64,000 bases of DNA, taken from assembly GCF_015278255.1 (NCBI RefSeq), contig NZ_JADIJC010000002.1, positions 1 to 64,000 of the forward strand, given 5' to 3'. The notes beneath the pieces were generated by a model, which was given only the letters and a program-made list of their open reading frames with translations, had not been told where the DNA came from and searched no databases. The stretch is from Microbacterium hibisci. Lineage in GTDB: Bacteria > Actinomycetota > Actinomycetes > Actinomycetales > Microbacteriaceae. This document shows, piece by piece, positions 54,430 to 63,857 of the stretch (positions within the stretch are counted from its first letter, which is position 1; every line of letters begins with the position of its first letter). The translations under genes were made by a program, and so were the position numbers.

Positions 54430-55734
54430 TCACGCGCGCAAGAGCACGCACCCGTGCGGCTCGAGCGAGAGCCGCACGACCGAGCCGCCGGGGGCGACGC
54501 CGCGCGCGGCATCCGACTGCTCGTGAACGGCCTCGACGGGAACGGATGCCGCATCCCACACGTCGACGACCGCGTCCGGTGCCGGCCCGAGGCCGAGGGA
54601 GCGCGTGTCGAAAGGCTCGTCCCGGGCCTTATCGGAGGTGTTGAAGACGGCGACCCAGCGGGCGTCGCCGCGTTCGGCCGCCCAGACCACGAGGTCGCGC
54701 TCGCGCAGCAGCTCGCGATTGCGGGACGAGTCGCGCAGGATCTCGAGCACCGCGTCGTTCGTGAAGAGGGCGATGGTCTCGGGTGCGCTCGTGGGCAGGT
54801 CGCCGCCGATCATCAGGGGCGAACGCGCCATGACCCACAGCGTCACCAGCGTGCGCCGCTCCGCGAGGGTCAGGGCGCCCTCGCGCGGCTCGCCGCGCTC
54901 GGCGCGGAGTCCGATGCGGCCGAGCGGCAGCATGTCGGCGTCGGGCCAGCCGTCAGGGCCGGCGAGCGGCGCCCAGCGCGCGAGGCGGGCGAAGTTCGCC
55001 TCGACGTCTTCCCACCTGTCCCACAGGTCGTCGCAGACTCGCCACATGGTGGCATGCGCCCGCAGGTGCTCGAGGTGCGCCGCCGACAGGTCGCGCCCGG
55101 GTGAGAGCGACAGCGCGATCGCGCGCGGGGCCGTCTCGATCGCCGTCGAGAAGGCCTCGATCTCGGCGGCCTGGTAGGGCCACAGCAGGTCGTCGGCCTT
55201 GATGAAGTCGACGCCCCACATCGCGTACTGGTCGGCGATCGAGTGGTAGTACGCCGCCGCGCCGGGCTTCGCGTGATCGAGGCCGAGGTAGTGCGGGTTC
55301 CACTCGCACACGTTCGCCGGATCGGCGACGGCCGAGGCGGTGACGCCGGCACCGAGTACCGGCAGGTCGCGCTCGACGGCGAGGCGGGGGATGCCGCGCA
55401 TGATGTGGATGCCGAACTTCAGGCCGAGCTCGTGCACGCGGGCGGCGAGCGGCGCGAAGCCGGCGCCGCCGGCCGACGACGGAAAGCGCACCGGGTCGGG
55501 CTGCACCCGCCCGAACTCGTCGATGACCAGCGGTGCGGACTCGTTGTAGCCGTGCGACCGCGCGGTCGGGTCGGCCCAGTCGATGTCGACGACGACGGTG
55601 TCCCACCCGTACGGCAGCAGGTGCTCGGCCATGAACCGGGCGTTCGCGAGCACCTCGTCCTCGGTCACCGTCGTGCCGTACGAGTCCCAGCTGTTCCAGC
55701 CCATCGGGGGAGTGGCGGTCTTGCGCAGCGTCAT
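54430..55734 (-). CDS. GH27 alpha-galactosidase family protein
   Basis: 434 residues from ATG 55734. TPPMGWNSWDSYG at the N terminus, DTVVVDIDWADP, FGIHIMRGIPR, and MWGVDFIKADDLLWPY with the nucleophile Asp (about 170) are GH27/clan D signatures; ATMWRVCDDLWDRW carries the acid/base Asp; a C-terminal beta-sandwich ends at the stop. No signal peptide, so it removes alpha-linked galactose (or beta-L-arabinopyranose, which a few GH27 members accept) from imported oligosaccharides. GH51 and GH42 neighbours favour arabinogalactan or galactomannan fragments. Confidence 0.87.
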   Translation of the reverse strand: MTLRKTATPPMGWNSWDSYGTTVTEDEVLANARFMAEHLLPYGWDTVVVDIDWADPTARSHGYNESAPLVIDEFGRVQPDPVRFPSSAGGAGFAPLAARVHELGLKFGIHIMRGIPRLAVERDLPVLGAGVTASAVADPANVCEWNPHYLGLDHAKPGAAAYYHSIADQYAMWGVDFIKADDLLWPYQAAEIEAFSTAIETAPRAIALSLSPGRDLSAAHLEHLRAHATMWRVCDDLWDRWEDVEANFARLARWAPLAGPDGWPDADMLPLGRIGLRAERGEPREGALTLAERRTLVTLWVMARSPLMIGGDLPTSAPETIALFTNDAVLEILRDSSRNRELLRERDLVVWAAERGDARWVAVFNTSDKARDEPFDTRSLGLGPAPDAVVDVWDAASVPVEAVHEQSDAARGVAPGGSVVRLSLEPHGCVLLRA

Positions 55735-55807
55735 CGCTCTGTCGTCCTGTCGTCGTCGGACCTGCGCCGCAGAGCGCGCTGGCAGGTGGGTGGGAATCGG
55801 AGATCCC

Positions 55808-55867
55808 GCGAATATCGGACGCTTCGGCCTGGGACGTCTAATATTCGCAGGATGTCCGAGATTCGCG
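55808..55867. promoter_or_regulatory. Three GCGAAT-N-GGAC-type boxes between GH51 and GH27 genes
   Basis: GCGAATATCGGACG (55808-55821), the inverted GCGAATATTAGACG (55848 back to 55835) and the inverted CGCGAATCTCGGACA (55867 back to 55853). The first two can form a 12-of-14 hairpin, so this is either a terminator for the GH51 gene or an operator set for the GH27 gene. The three-fold repetition favours a protein site. Confidence 0.5.
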
Positions 55868-55879
55868 GGCGCCGGCGAC

Positions 55880-57409
55880 TCAGGCCAGCCGGATCGCGGC
55901 CCACGATACGGCGGGCAGCGCGACCGACAGCTCCTCGCCGTCGACGGATGCCCCGGCGTCGCGCACGCCGACGCGCTCACGGTCGTCGAGCGTGTTGGCG
56001 GCGTAGAGGTCGTCGTCGTGCAGCAGATGCGACTCGACGACGGCGACCTCGCGGCGGAGGGCCCGCACGAGCGGTGCGAGGTCGACGCGCAGGGTCGCGG
56101 CATCCGTCGTCGAACGGTTCACCACGAAGAGCGACACGCCCTCGTCGTCGATGGTCGCGACGGCGTTCAGCGCGTCGACGTCGCCGAGCTTCTCGGTCGC
56201 GATCGTCGCCGACGAGACCGGCACGCGCACGGCGCGACCCTGAGCGAGGCGCGAGGTGATCGAGAACGGGAAGAACGTGGTCTGGCGCCACGCCGGGCCG
56301 CCGGGCTCGGTCATGATCGGGGCGATCACGTTCACCAGCTGCGCGAGCGACGCTGAGCGCACGCGGTCGGCGTGCTGGAGCAGCGTGATCATGAGGTCGC
56401 CGAAGACGACGGCGTCCAGCGCGTTGTACTTGTCTTCGAGCAGCCGGGGCGCGACCGGCCAGCCCTTCTCCTCGGGCTTGTCGTTCTGGCCGCCCTCGTC
56501 GTCGTGGAGGTACCAGACGTTCCACTCGTCGAACGAGATCATGATGCGCTTGTCGCTCTTCTTGGTGGCCGCCACCGTGTCGGCGATCGCGACGACCGAC
56601 TCGATGAAGCGCGCCATGTCGACGCCCGAGGCGAGGAACTCCTGCGCGTTCCCGCCCTGCTCCTGGTAGTAGGAGTGGCACGAGATGAAGTCGACGTCGT
56701 CGAACGTGTGCTCGAGCACGGTGCGCTCCCACGAGCCGAAGGTCGGCATCGAGCGCGCCGACGAGCCGCACACGACGAGCTCGACGCCCGGGTCGACCAT
56801 GCGCATCGCCTTGGCCGTGCGCGAGGCGAGCTTGCCGTAGTCGTCGGCGTTGCGGTGGCCGACCTGCCACGGGCCGTCCATCTCGTTGCCGAGGCACCAC
56901 ATCTTCACGCCGAACGGCGTCTCGCGCCCGTTCGCGGCGCGCTGGTCGGTCCACTCCGTGCGGGTGTCGATGTTGGCGTACTCGAGCAGGTCGAGCGCCT
57001 CCTGCGTGCCGCGGGTGCCGAGGTTCACGGCGAGCATCAGCTCGCTGCCGACGCGGTCGAGCCACGCCTGGAACTCATGGAGGCCCACCTCGTTCGTCTC
57101 GGTGGAGTGCCACGCGAGGTCGAGACGGCGGGGGCGGTCGGCCTTCGGGCCGATGCCGTCCTCCCAGCGGTACCCCGACACGAAGTTGCCGCCGGGGTAG
57201 CGGATGGTGCTGACGCCGAGCTCCTTCACGAGGTCGATCACGTCGGTGCGGAAGCCCTCGTCGTCGGCCGACGGGTGCCCCGGCTCGAAGATGCCGTCGT
57301 AGATGTGGCGGCCGAGGTGCTCGACGAAGCCGCCGAACAGGCGGCGGTCGATGTCGGCGATCTCGTGGTGCGGATCGAGGCGGGCGGAGGCGTCGTGCGA
57401 AGCGGTCAC
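55880..57409 (-). CDS. GH51 alpha-L-arabinofuranosidase
   Basis: 509 residues from GTG 57409, after GAAAGG. FGGFVEHLGRHIYDGIFEPGHP, STIRYPGGNFVSGYRWEDGIGP and WCLGNEMDGPWQVGH (acid/base Glu, about 180) lead to IMISFDEWNVWY with the nucleophile Glu near 295; the C-terminal beta domain closes with VSWAAIRLA. Length and motifs match intracellular AbfA enzymes that release alpha-L-arabinofuranose from arabino-oligosaccharides. It follows the GH42 gene on the same strand behind a hairpin at 57479, so it may have its own promoter. Confidence 0.95.
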   Translation of the reverse strand: MTASHDASARLDPHHEIADIDRRLFGGFVEHLGRHIYDGIFEPGHPSADDEGFRTDVIDLVKELGVSTIRYPGGNFVSGYRWEDGIGPKADRPRRLDLAWHSTETNEVGLHEFQAWLDRVGSELMLAVNLGTRGTQEALDLLEYANIDTRTEWTDQRAANGRETPFGVKMWCLGNEMDGPWQVGHRNADDYGKLASRTAKAMRMVDPGVELVVCGSSARSMPTFGSWERTVLEHTFDDVDFISCHSYYQEQGGNAQEFLASGVDMARFIESVVAIADTVAATKKSDKRIMISFDEWNVWYLHDDEGGQNDKPEEKGWPVAPRLLEDKYNALDAVVFGDLMITLLQHADRVRSASLAQLVNVIAPIMTEPGGPAWRQTTFFPFSITSRLAQGRAVRVPVSSATIATEKLGDVDALNAVATIDDEGVSLFVVNRSTTDAATLRVDLAPLVRALRREVAVVESHLLHDDDLYAANTLDDRERVGVRDAGASVDGEELSVALPAVSWAAIRLA

Positions 57410-57478
57410 GGGCGGCCTTTCATCGGTTCGGTCGGGGTGCGGATGCGGGATGTCGGTCACGGATCTTCCTCGGAAGAC

Positions 57479-57507
57479 GGATGCCGCGGCCCCGCGCCAC
57501 GGCATCC
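57479..57507 (-). terminator. Hairpin between GH42 and GH51 genes
   Basis: GGATGCCG (57479-57486) pairs with CGGCATCC (57500-57507) around a GC-rich loop, 30 bases after the GH42 stop. Again built from the GGATGCC word. Confidence 0.6.
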
Positions 57508-57537
57508 CTCACTCCATCCGCCCTCGGGCGAGGGTGC

Positions 57538-59637
57538 TCAGGCGATCGTCACCGCGTCGCGGTCGGGAGCTTCGGCGGCTGTGCTGGCGGGCGCGGAGAC
57601 GAAGGCCACGCCCTGGGCGTCGAGCACCACGCGGTCGACGGCGACGCCGGTCTCGGCATCCGTCCCCTCGATGGCGATCTCGACGCGCGCGTCGCTGTGG
57701 TTGATCAGCGTGACGAGGTCGCCGCGACGGGCGGCTTCGACGCCGGCGGGCAGGCCCGCGACGACGGGACGGACGCCGGATGCCGCGACCACGGCCGCGA
57801 CGACCGCGCCGACGCTGTCGACCACGGGCCCGGCGGCCGAAGCGCCGTTGCCCACGGGCTGCGTCGCGACGTACCAGGCCTCGCCGGCGCCGAAGCGGTG
57901 GCGCGTCAGCGCGGGAGCGCCGGTCTGCAGGCCGGAGGCGAAACTGGCGACGACCGTCGCCCCGGTCGCGTGCACGGCCTCGGCGACGAAGCGGCCCGAG
58001 AGCTCCGCGCCCTCGAGGTCGAAGGCGACGACGCCGCGCGCGGCCGCGCTGCGTGCCGCCTGGACCGCGTCGCCGTTCAGCGCGCCGACGCCCGCCGCCC
58101 CCGCCGACGTGCCGGCGAGGGCGCCGAAGTCCTCGAACCGCAGGCCGAGCACCGGGCCGAGCTGCGTGAGGAAGCCGCCGTCGCGGAACTGATCGTGGGC
58201 GTCGACGATGTCGGTGAAGGGACCGGTCAGCAGCGTGCCGCCGGCCTCGACGAAGCGGGTGAGCGCCGCGGCGCCCTCGTCGCGAAGGAGGTAGAGGGCG
58301 GGGGCGACGACGAGCTCGTAGCCCTCGGCCTCTTCGGGACCGATGATGTCGACCTGGATGCCGCGCGCGTGGAAGGCGCCGTACCACTCGAGCGTGAGTG
58401 CGAGGTAGTCGATCTCGGTCGGGTGGTCGCGCTCCTCGACGGCCCACCAGTTCTCCCAGTCGAACACGAGGGCTACCTGCGCGTCGCGACCGGGTGCGGG
58501 GAGGGTGGGAAGGGCGGCGAGCCGGGCTCCGAGCTCGGTGACCGCGTCCCACGTGCGCGTCTCGGTGCCGGCGTGCGGCAGCATCGCCGAGTGGAACTTC
58601 TCGCTGCCGGCGCGGGACTGGCGCCACTGGAAGAACATGATGCCGTCGGCGCCGCGGGCGATGGACTGCGCGGTCTCGGCGACCAGGGCGCCGGGGCGCT
58701 TGCCCGGGTTCGCGGGACGCCAGTTGACGGCATCCGTCGCCTGCTCCCACAGCAGCCACGGCACGCCCGGCTTGAGCGAGCGGACGAGGTCGCGCTGGAA
58801 GGCGGCGTCGCGCACGCGGTTCGGGTTGGCGGGGTCGGGGTAGCAGTCGTCGGCGATCACGTCCATGAACGGCGCCCACTTGCGGTAGTCCGCGGGCTTG
58901 AAGGGCCCCATGAAGTTCGTCGTGATCGGCTGCGTCGCGCCGGCGGCCTGCAGGATCTCACGCTCCATGAGGTAGCACTCGAGCCACATGTCGCTGGTGA
59001 AGCGGCGCCAGTCGAGCATCGACGACGGGTTGTGGCTGTACGGCGCGAGCCGCGGGGGGAAGATCTCGTCGAAGCCGCCGTACCGCTGCGACCAGAAGCT
59101 CGTGCCCCATGCGTCGTTGAGCGCGTCGACGGTGGCGTACCGCTCCTCGAGCCACCCGCGGTAGGCGTCGCGCGCGGCATCCGAGAAGTCCATCCACAGG
59201 TGGCAGCCGAACTCGTTGCCGATGTGCCACATGACCACGCCGGGGTGGTCGACGTAGCGCTCGGCGAGGCGGCGCACCAGCTCGCCGGCGAGGCGGCGAT
59301 ACACGGGCGACGACGGCGCGAAGTGCTGCCGGCTGCCGGGCCAGTAGGTGGCGCCCGACTCGTCTGCGGGCAGCGTCTCGGGGTAGGTCGCGCTCACCCA
59401 CGGCGGGGGAGAGGCGGTCGCCGTGGCGAGGTTCACCGCGATGCCGCCGGCGTGCAGCTTGTCGATGACCGTGTCGAGCCAGTCGAAGTCCCACACGTCC
59501 TCGGCGGGCTGGATGCGCGACCAGGCGAAGATCCCGAGGCTCACGATGTTGACACCGGCCTCCTGCATGAGGCGGACGTCCTCGTCCCACACCTCCTCGG
59601 GCCACTGGTCGGGGTTGTAGTCGGCGCCGTACAGCAC
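57538..59637 (-). CDS. GH42 beta-galactosidase
   Basis: 699 residues from GTG 59637, nine bases after AAGGAG; the resulting VLYGADYNPDQWPEEVW is exactly where GH42 proteins begin, whereas the open frame continues into the upstream gene. WHIGNEFGCHLWMDF near 145 has the acid/base Glu and WLLWEQATDAVNWRP near 310 the nucleophile Glu. A trimerisation-type domain and small beta domain follow. It releases beta-galactose from imported galacto-oligosaccharides. It is the last gene of the transcript binding protein - MalF - MalG - YesL-like, so its substrate is probably what that importer carries. Confidence 0.94.
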   Translation of the reverse strand: MLYGADYNPDQWPEEVWDEDVRLMQEAGVNIVSLGIFAWSRIQPAEDVWDFDWLDTVIDKLHAGGIAVNLATATASPPPWVSATYPETLPADESGATYWPGSRQHFAPSSPVYRRLAGELVRRLAERYVDHPGVVMWHIGNEFGCHLWMDFSDAARDAYRGWLEERYATVDALNDAWGTSFWSQRYGGFDEIFPPRLAPYSHNPSSMLDWRRFTSDMWLECYLMEREILQAAGATQPITTNFMGPFKPADYRKWAPFMDVIADDCYPDPANPNRVRDAAFQRDLVRSLKPGVPWLLWEQATDAVNWRPANPGKRPGALVAETAQSIARGADGIMFFQWRQSRAGSEKFHSAMLPHAGTETRTWDAVTELGARLAALPTLPAPGRDAQVALVFDWENWWAVEERDHPTEIDYLALTLEWYGAFHARGIQVDIIGPEEAEGYELVVAPALYLLRDEGAAALTRFVEAGGTLLTGPFTDIVDAHDQFRDGGFLTQLGPVLGLRFEDFGALAGTSAGAAGVGALNGDAVQAARSAAARGVVAFDLEGAELSGRFVAEAVHATGATVVASFASGLQTGAPALTRHRFGAGEAWYVATQPVGNGASAAGPVVDSVGAVVAAVVAASGVRPVVAGLPAGVEAARRGDLVTLINHSDARVEIAIEGTDAETGVAVDRVVLDAQGVAFVSAPASTAAEAPDRDAVTIA

Positions 59638-59686
59638 GTCGAGCAGCTCCTTCTGGCTGGGGTTTCGAGCGGGGAAAGGGAGAGGG

Positions 59687-60334
59687 TCAGCGGCGGCCGC
59701 GGCGGGCGGGCACGGCGACGACGGCGAACGCGGCGCAGCCGAGCCCCGCGATGAGCAGCGGCAGCAGCATCCAGGTGACGACGCCGACGAGCACCGCGGC
59801 GGCGGCGAGGTAGACACCGGCGATCGGGTCGCCGGCGACGGCCGACGGGATGCCGCGGATCGCGGCGCGCCAGCCGCCCTCGGGGGCCCACGCGCCGGCC
59901 GCGATCAGCAGCGCCGCCGCACCGGCGACGAGGCCGACCCAGCCGACGACCGAGACGAGGGCGCCGCCGGGCAGGGCGCCGGAGTTCGCCAGGTCGATGT
60001 CGAGCACCAGCAGCAGCGCGAGCACCACCCCGACGACGCCGACGACCAGGCCGCCCGGCAGAGCTCTGCGCCAGTCCTGCCAGAACGTGCGCACGTGCGA
60101 CTGCTCGGCGTTCACATAGCGGCGGAGATGACGGATGCCGGCGGCCAGGGCGGCCGGCAGGGTCACGACGAGAAGTCCGGCCGCGGTGACGAGCAGGCCC
60201 GTCAGCAGCACCTCGCCGAAGAGGGCGAAGGCTCCCTTGGCGCCCGGGTAGCGGGCGGGCTCGCGCTCTTCGAGCGTGGGGCCGCTGCCCGACGCGTCGG
60301 CACGACGCGCGGCGCGGAGTTCTCGGCGGTCCAT
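59687..60334 (-). CDS. YesL-like (DUF624) membrane protein
   Basis: 215 residues with about five membrane segments. AKGAFALFGEVLLTGLLVTAAGLLVVTLPAALAA, SHVRTFWQDWRRALPGGLVVG and the Gly/Ala-rich later helices match YesL/DUF624 proteins, which are often encoded with CUT1 sugar importers and glycosidases but have no proven function. ATG 60334 follows the MalG stop by 10 bases, and the GH42 start lies 49 bases downstream, so it belongs to the importer-GH42 operon. Confidence 0.75.
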   Translation of the reverse strand: MDRRELRAARRADASGSGPTLEEREPARYPGAKGAFALFGEVLLTGLLVTAAGLLVVTLPAALAAGIRHLRRYVNAEQSHVRTFWQDWRRALPGGLVVGVVGVVLALLLVLDIDLANSGALPGGALVSVVGWVGLVAGAAALLIAAGAWAPEGGWRAAIRGIPSAVAGDPIAGVYLAAAAVLVGVVTWMLLPLLIAGLGCAAFAVVAVPARRGRR

Positions 60335-60344
60335 GGTGGTCGTC

Positions 60345-61280
60345 CTATCCCTTGAGGCCCTGGGTGGCGACGCCGTCGACGAGGAAGCGCTGGAACACCA
60401 GGAAGAAGAGGAGGACGGGAAGGAGGGCGACGAAGGATGCCGCGACGGTGGCGCCGTAGTCGCTCGACGAGGTCTGGTCGTTGTAGAGACGCAGCGCGAT
60501 GGGCAGCGGGTAGTTCTCGGGGCTGGTGAGGTACAGCAGGGGCCCGAGGAAGTCGTTCCACGACCAGATGAAGGCGAAGATCGAGCACGTGATCAGGGCG
60601 GGCTTGATCAGCGGCAGGATGATCGACCAGAAGATGCGCATGTGGCCGGCGCCGTCGATGCGGGCCGCCTCGTCCATGTCGCGCGGCATCTGGCGGATGA
60701 ACTGCACCAGCAGGAAGACGAAGAACGCTTCGGTGGCGAGGAACTTCGGCAGCAGCAGCGGCACGAAGGTGTCGATCAGGTCGAGGCGCTGGAAGATGAT
60801 GTACTGCGGGATGATCACGACGTGGAACGGCAGCAGCAGCGTGCCGATCATCGCCGCGAACAGGATGCCGAGCCCCTTGAACTGGATGCGGGCGAACGCG
60901 TACGCGGCCAGCGCCGACGACAGCAGGACGCCGACGACCGAGCCCACGGCGATGATGAGCGAGTTCACGTAGAACCGCCACATCGGCACGCCGGCGATCC
61001 CCTCGAGCACCTTGATGTAGTTGTCGATCGTCGGGTTGGCCGGCAGCAGGCCCATGTTCTGGCCGAACTCGCTGTTCGGCTTGAAGGTGGCGAACAGCAG
61101 CCACACCAGCGGGTACAGCACGATCGCGGTGATGGCGAGGAGGACCACGAACCAGATGACGGTCTGCCACGTCTTGCGCTTGACGCCGCGTCGGGGCGTG
61201 GGGGCGGCCTTCTGGTCGGGGTCGACCTGGTTCTCGGTGAGGACGAGGGCGTTCTCGCCGAACGAGGATGTGGTGGTCAT
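60345..61280 (-). CDS. Sugar ABC permease, MalG type
   Basis: 311 residues, six membrane segments after a 38-residue cytoplasmic lead. The EAA loop is MDEAARIDGAGHMRIFWSIILP near 205; FATFKPNSEFGQ is the first loop; the ending VATQGLKG is typical. It overlaps the MalF stop (ATGA). Partner ATPase not in the window. Part of the importer operon that ends in the GH42 beta-galactosidase. Confidence 0.94.
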   Translation of the reverse strand: MTTTSSFGENALVLTENQVDPDQKAAPTPRRGVKRKTWQTVIWFVVLLAITAIVLYPLVWLLFATFKPNSEFGQNMGLLPANPTIDNYIKVLEGIAGVPMWRFYVNSLIIAVGSVVGVLLSSALAAYAFARIQFKGLGILFAAMIGTLLLPFHVVIIPQYIIFQRLDLIDTFVPLLLPKFLATEAFFVFLLVQFIRQMPRDMDEAARIDGAGHMRIFWSIILPLIKPALITCSIFAFIWSWNDFLGPLLYLTSPENYPLPIALRLYNDQTSSSDYGATVAASFVALLPVLLFFLVFQRFLVDGVATQGLKG

Positions 61281-62272
61281 CGGTTGTCTCCGGCGTAGTG
61301 GACCCAGGAGCGCTGGGTGCGGAAGAGGATGAAGGCGATGATCGCGACGACGACCAGCAGCACCCACGCGATGGCGGCGGCGTAGCCCATCTGGCCGTCA
61401 GAGAAGCCGCGCTTGTACAGGTAGAGGGTGATGAAGTTCGTCATGCCGGCCGGGCCGCCGGTGCCGTTGGAGATGATGTACGCCTGGGTGAAGACCTGGA
61501 ACGCACCGATCAGGCCGAGCAGCAGGTTGAAGAAGATGACCGGGCTCAGCATCGGGAGGGTGACGGCGCGGAAGCGGTGCCAGGCGTTGGCGCCGTCCAT
61601 TTCGGCCGCCTCGTACAGCTCCTTCGGGATCTGCTTGAGACCGGCGAGGAAGATGACCATGGTGGCGCCGAACTGCCACACCGCGAGCAGGATCATCATC
61701 GGCGGCACGAGCGCCGGGTTGCCGATCCAGCCGCCGAGGTCGATGCCGATCGCCGACAGCGCGTTGTCGACGGGGCCGTCGGAGGCGAACATCGCGCGCC
61801 ATACGATCGCGACCGACACCGATCCGCCGATCAGCGACGGGGCGTAGAACGCGGAGCGGAAGAAGCCCGCACCCCGGTCGCGGTAGTTCAGGAGCATGGC
61901 GACCGCGAGAGCGGCGCCGAGGGTGATCGGGGTTCCCACCAGCACGTAGACGAGGGTGATCTGCGCCGACTGGATGAACGCCGGGTCGGACGTGAACATC
62001 CGGATGTAGTTGTCGAAGCCGATCCACTTGGGCGGCGAGAAGATGTTGTAGCTCGTGAACGACAGGTACAGCGAGTACGCCATCGGGATCAGCGTGAGGC
62101 CGAAGAAGCCGATCAGCCACGGCACGAGGAACCCGTAGCCGGAGAGGGTCTCGCGCACCGCGCGCTGCCGCTGACCGGGACGGTTGACCTGCTCCGGCCG
62201 GGGCTTGCGGAACAGGGACCGGCGCGATGACTTCTCACCGGTCACGATGACTCTGGTCGCTGTGGTGCTCAC
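61277..62272 (-). CDS. Sugar ABC permease, MalF type
   Basis: 331 residues from GTG 62272. After a basic 43-residue lead come six membrane segments; YEAAEMDGANAWHRFRAVTLP near 235 is the EAA loop and QRSWVHYAGDNR the usual MalF tail. It pairs with the overlapping MalG. The gap of 79 bases from the binding-protein gene is long enough for an attenuating structure, but I see no strong hairpin there. Confidence 0.94.
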   Translation of the reverse strand: MSTTATRVIVTGEKSSRRSLFRKPRPEQVNRPGQRQRAVRETLSGYGFLVPWLIGFFGLTLIPMAYSLYLSFTSYNIFSPPKWIGFDNYIRMFTSDPAFIQSAQITLVYVLVGTPITLGAALAVAMLLNYRDRGAGFFRSAFYAPSLIGGSVSVAIVWRAMFASDGPVDNALSAIGIDLGGWIGNPALVPPMMILLAVWQFGATMVIFLAGLKQIPKELYEAAEMDGANAWHRFRAVTLPMLSPVIFFNLLLGLIGAFQVFTQAYIISNGTGGPAGMTNFITLYLYKRGFSDGQMGYAAAIAWVLLVVVAIIAFILFRTQRSWVHYAGDNR

Positions 62273-62351
62273 GAGGACTCTCCGATGCGGGTTCTGAGGA
62301 GGAGTGGTGTTCCGGGCCCGGGCGCATCGTACGCCCGGACCCGGAAGACTG

Positions 62352-63656
62352 TCACTGGTTGAGGACGACGTCCATCTCGGCGAAGAACTGCGAGACCGCT
62401 TCGTCGACCGTCACGGTGCCGAAGTTGAGCTCGGTGCCGAGCTGACGGAACTTCTCCTCGAGGGTGCCGTAGCCGACGATCGGCACGGGCGGGGCGTCGC
62501 CGAGGCGGTCGGCGATCGACGCCTCGTAGTCCTTGACCTGCTGGCTCAGCGGGTCGAGCTCGGCCGCCTCGAGGGCGGTCTCCGAGGCCGGGAGGCCGCG
62601 GTTGGTGCCGAAGATCTCACCGGACTCGGGCGAGTTCACGAGGAAGTTGACGAGCGTCGCCGCCGCCTCGGGGTGCTCGGTGTTGGCCGAGATCGTGTGC
62701 AGCATCGAGGGCTTGAGGTACAGGTCCTTCGCGCCCTCCTCCGTGATCGGGGGAGCGATGAGGCCGAGCTCGGTGTAGCCCTCGCCGAGGCCCGCGAGGT
62801 AGCCCGCGCCGAAGTTGTCCCACGTGAGCTCGCTGGCCGTCAGGGCGCTGTCGAAGCCGCCCTTCGGAGCGACCTCTTCCACGCGCTGCTGCGGGATGCC
62901 GATGCCGTCCTCGCGGATCGGGGCGCCCGACTCCCAGAACTCGGTGAGCCGCTCCTCGTCGAAGCCGGCGGTGCCGTCCTCGTTGAACAGGTTCTCGCCC
63001 TCCGCGCGCAGCTGCAGCTCGAAGTTCTGGATGCGGCCGGTGTAGTCGCCGCCACCCCAGAACGCGCCGCCGGCGCCGTCGGTGACCTCACCCATCCACT
63101 CGGTGTAGTCCTCCCAGCTGCCGCCCTCGAACTCTTCGACGCCCGCCTGCTCCAGCAGCACGGGGTTGGTGAAGAGAGCCCACGCGTTGGTGGAGGTGGG
63201 GATGCCGTAGGTGACGTCGTTGACGACGCCGATGTCGAGGATGTTCTGCGGCAGCGGGTCGGTCTCGATGATGTTGCCCAGGAACGGGTCGAGGTCGAGC
63301 AGCAGGTTGTTCTGCGAGTACTGACGCAGGTACGAGTAGTCGAACTGCATCACGTCGGGCAGGTTGCCGCCCGCTGCCTCGGTCTGACGCTTCTCCCAGA
63401 ACTCGGGGAAGGTCAGGAACGTGGCGTTGACCGTGATGTTCGGGTACTCCTCGTTGAAGGCGGCGATGGCCTCGTTGTAGAGCTCGGCGCGAACGTCGTT
63501 GCCCCAGAACGCGAGGTCGAGCGTGACCTCTTCGTTCGGGTCGAACGTGGGGTCGGCCTCGGGGGCCTCGTCGCTGCCGCCGGCGCAGCCGGCGAGCACC
63601 AGGGCGGTGCCGGCCGCGATCGCGGCGACGGCGAATGCCCGCTTCTTGCTGAACAT
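62352..63656 (-). CDS. Extracellular sugar-binding lipoprotein (CUT1)
   Basis: 434 residues from ATG 63656 behind GAGAGGACAAGG. The lipobox LAGC places lipid on Cys24. LDLAFWGNDVRAELYNEAIAAFNEEYPNITV, GGNLPDVMQFDYSYLRQYS, PTSTNAWALFTNPVLLEQAGVEE and the C-terminal SQFFAEMDVVLNQ match SBP_bac_1 proteins that carry beta-linked oligosaccharides. It heads the operon with MalF, MalG, YesL-like and GH42; transcription starts at a strong promoter with two LacI-type operators. A galactose- or arabinose-containing oligosaccharide is likely. Confidence 0.93.
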   Translation of the reverse strand: MFSKKRAFAVAAIAAGTALVLAGCAGGSDEAPEADPTFDPNEEVTLDLAFWGNDVRAELYNEAIAAFNEEYPNITVNATFLTFPEFWEKRQTEAAGGNLPDVMQFDYSYLRQYSQNNLLLDLDPFLGNIIETDPLPQNILDIGVVNDVTYGIPTSTNAWALFTNPVLLEQAGVEEFEGGSWEDYTEWMGEVTDGAGGAFWGGGDYTGRIQNFELQLRAEGENLFNEDGTAGFDEERLTEFWESGAPIREDGIGIPQQRVEEVAPKGGFDSALTASELTWDNFGAGYLAGLGEGYTELGLIAPPITEEGAKDLYLKPSMLHTISANTEHPEAAATLVNFLVNSPESGEIFGTNRGLPASETALEAAELDPLSQQVKDYEASIADRLGDAPPVPIVGYGTLEEKFRQLGTELNFGTVTVDEAVSQFFAEMDVVLNQ

Positions 63657-63761
63657 CCTTGTCCTCTCTTGAACGTCTGCGTTCGCTGTCCGCGCGCGAG
63701 ACGTTCGTCGTCTGTGTTGCGGTGTGGGGGCGCTTTTCTTGGTGCGGATCGGGCCGTGATT

Positions 63762-63808
63762 GGAAAGCGCTTGCCCGCTACGGTACCTCCAAAAAAAACG
63801 TTTCGCAA
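63762..63808 (-). promoter_or_regulatory. Promoter with two LacI-type operators for the GH42 importer operon
   Basis: On the minus strand TTGCGA (63808-63803), 17 bases, TACCGT (63785-63780). GGAAAGCGCTTGCC (63762-63775) lies on the transcription start and AAAAAACGTTTCGC (63793-63806) on the -35 and spacer. The centres are 31 bases apart, the same distance as the two gal operators. Confidence 0.8.
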
Positions 63809-63857
63809 GACATGCATCCGAAAAATTAGAACGATTCAGTAACGGGGCCTGCTCGGG

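Noticed and set aside
54430..59637. Secreted status of the GH27, GH51 and GH42 enzymes
   Set aside because: None has a signal peptide at its supported start, so they are cytoplasmic enzymes acting on imported sugars.
59638..59817. Longer N terminus for the GH42 beta-galactosidase
   Set aside because: It would run through the YesL-like gene; GH42 proteins begin at the LYGADYNP segment, which follows GTG 59637 and its ribosome site.
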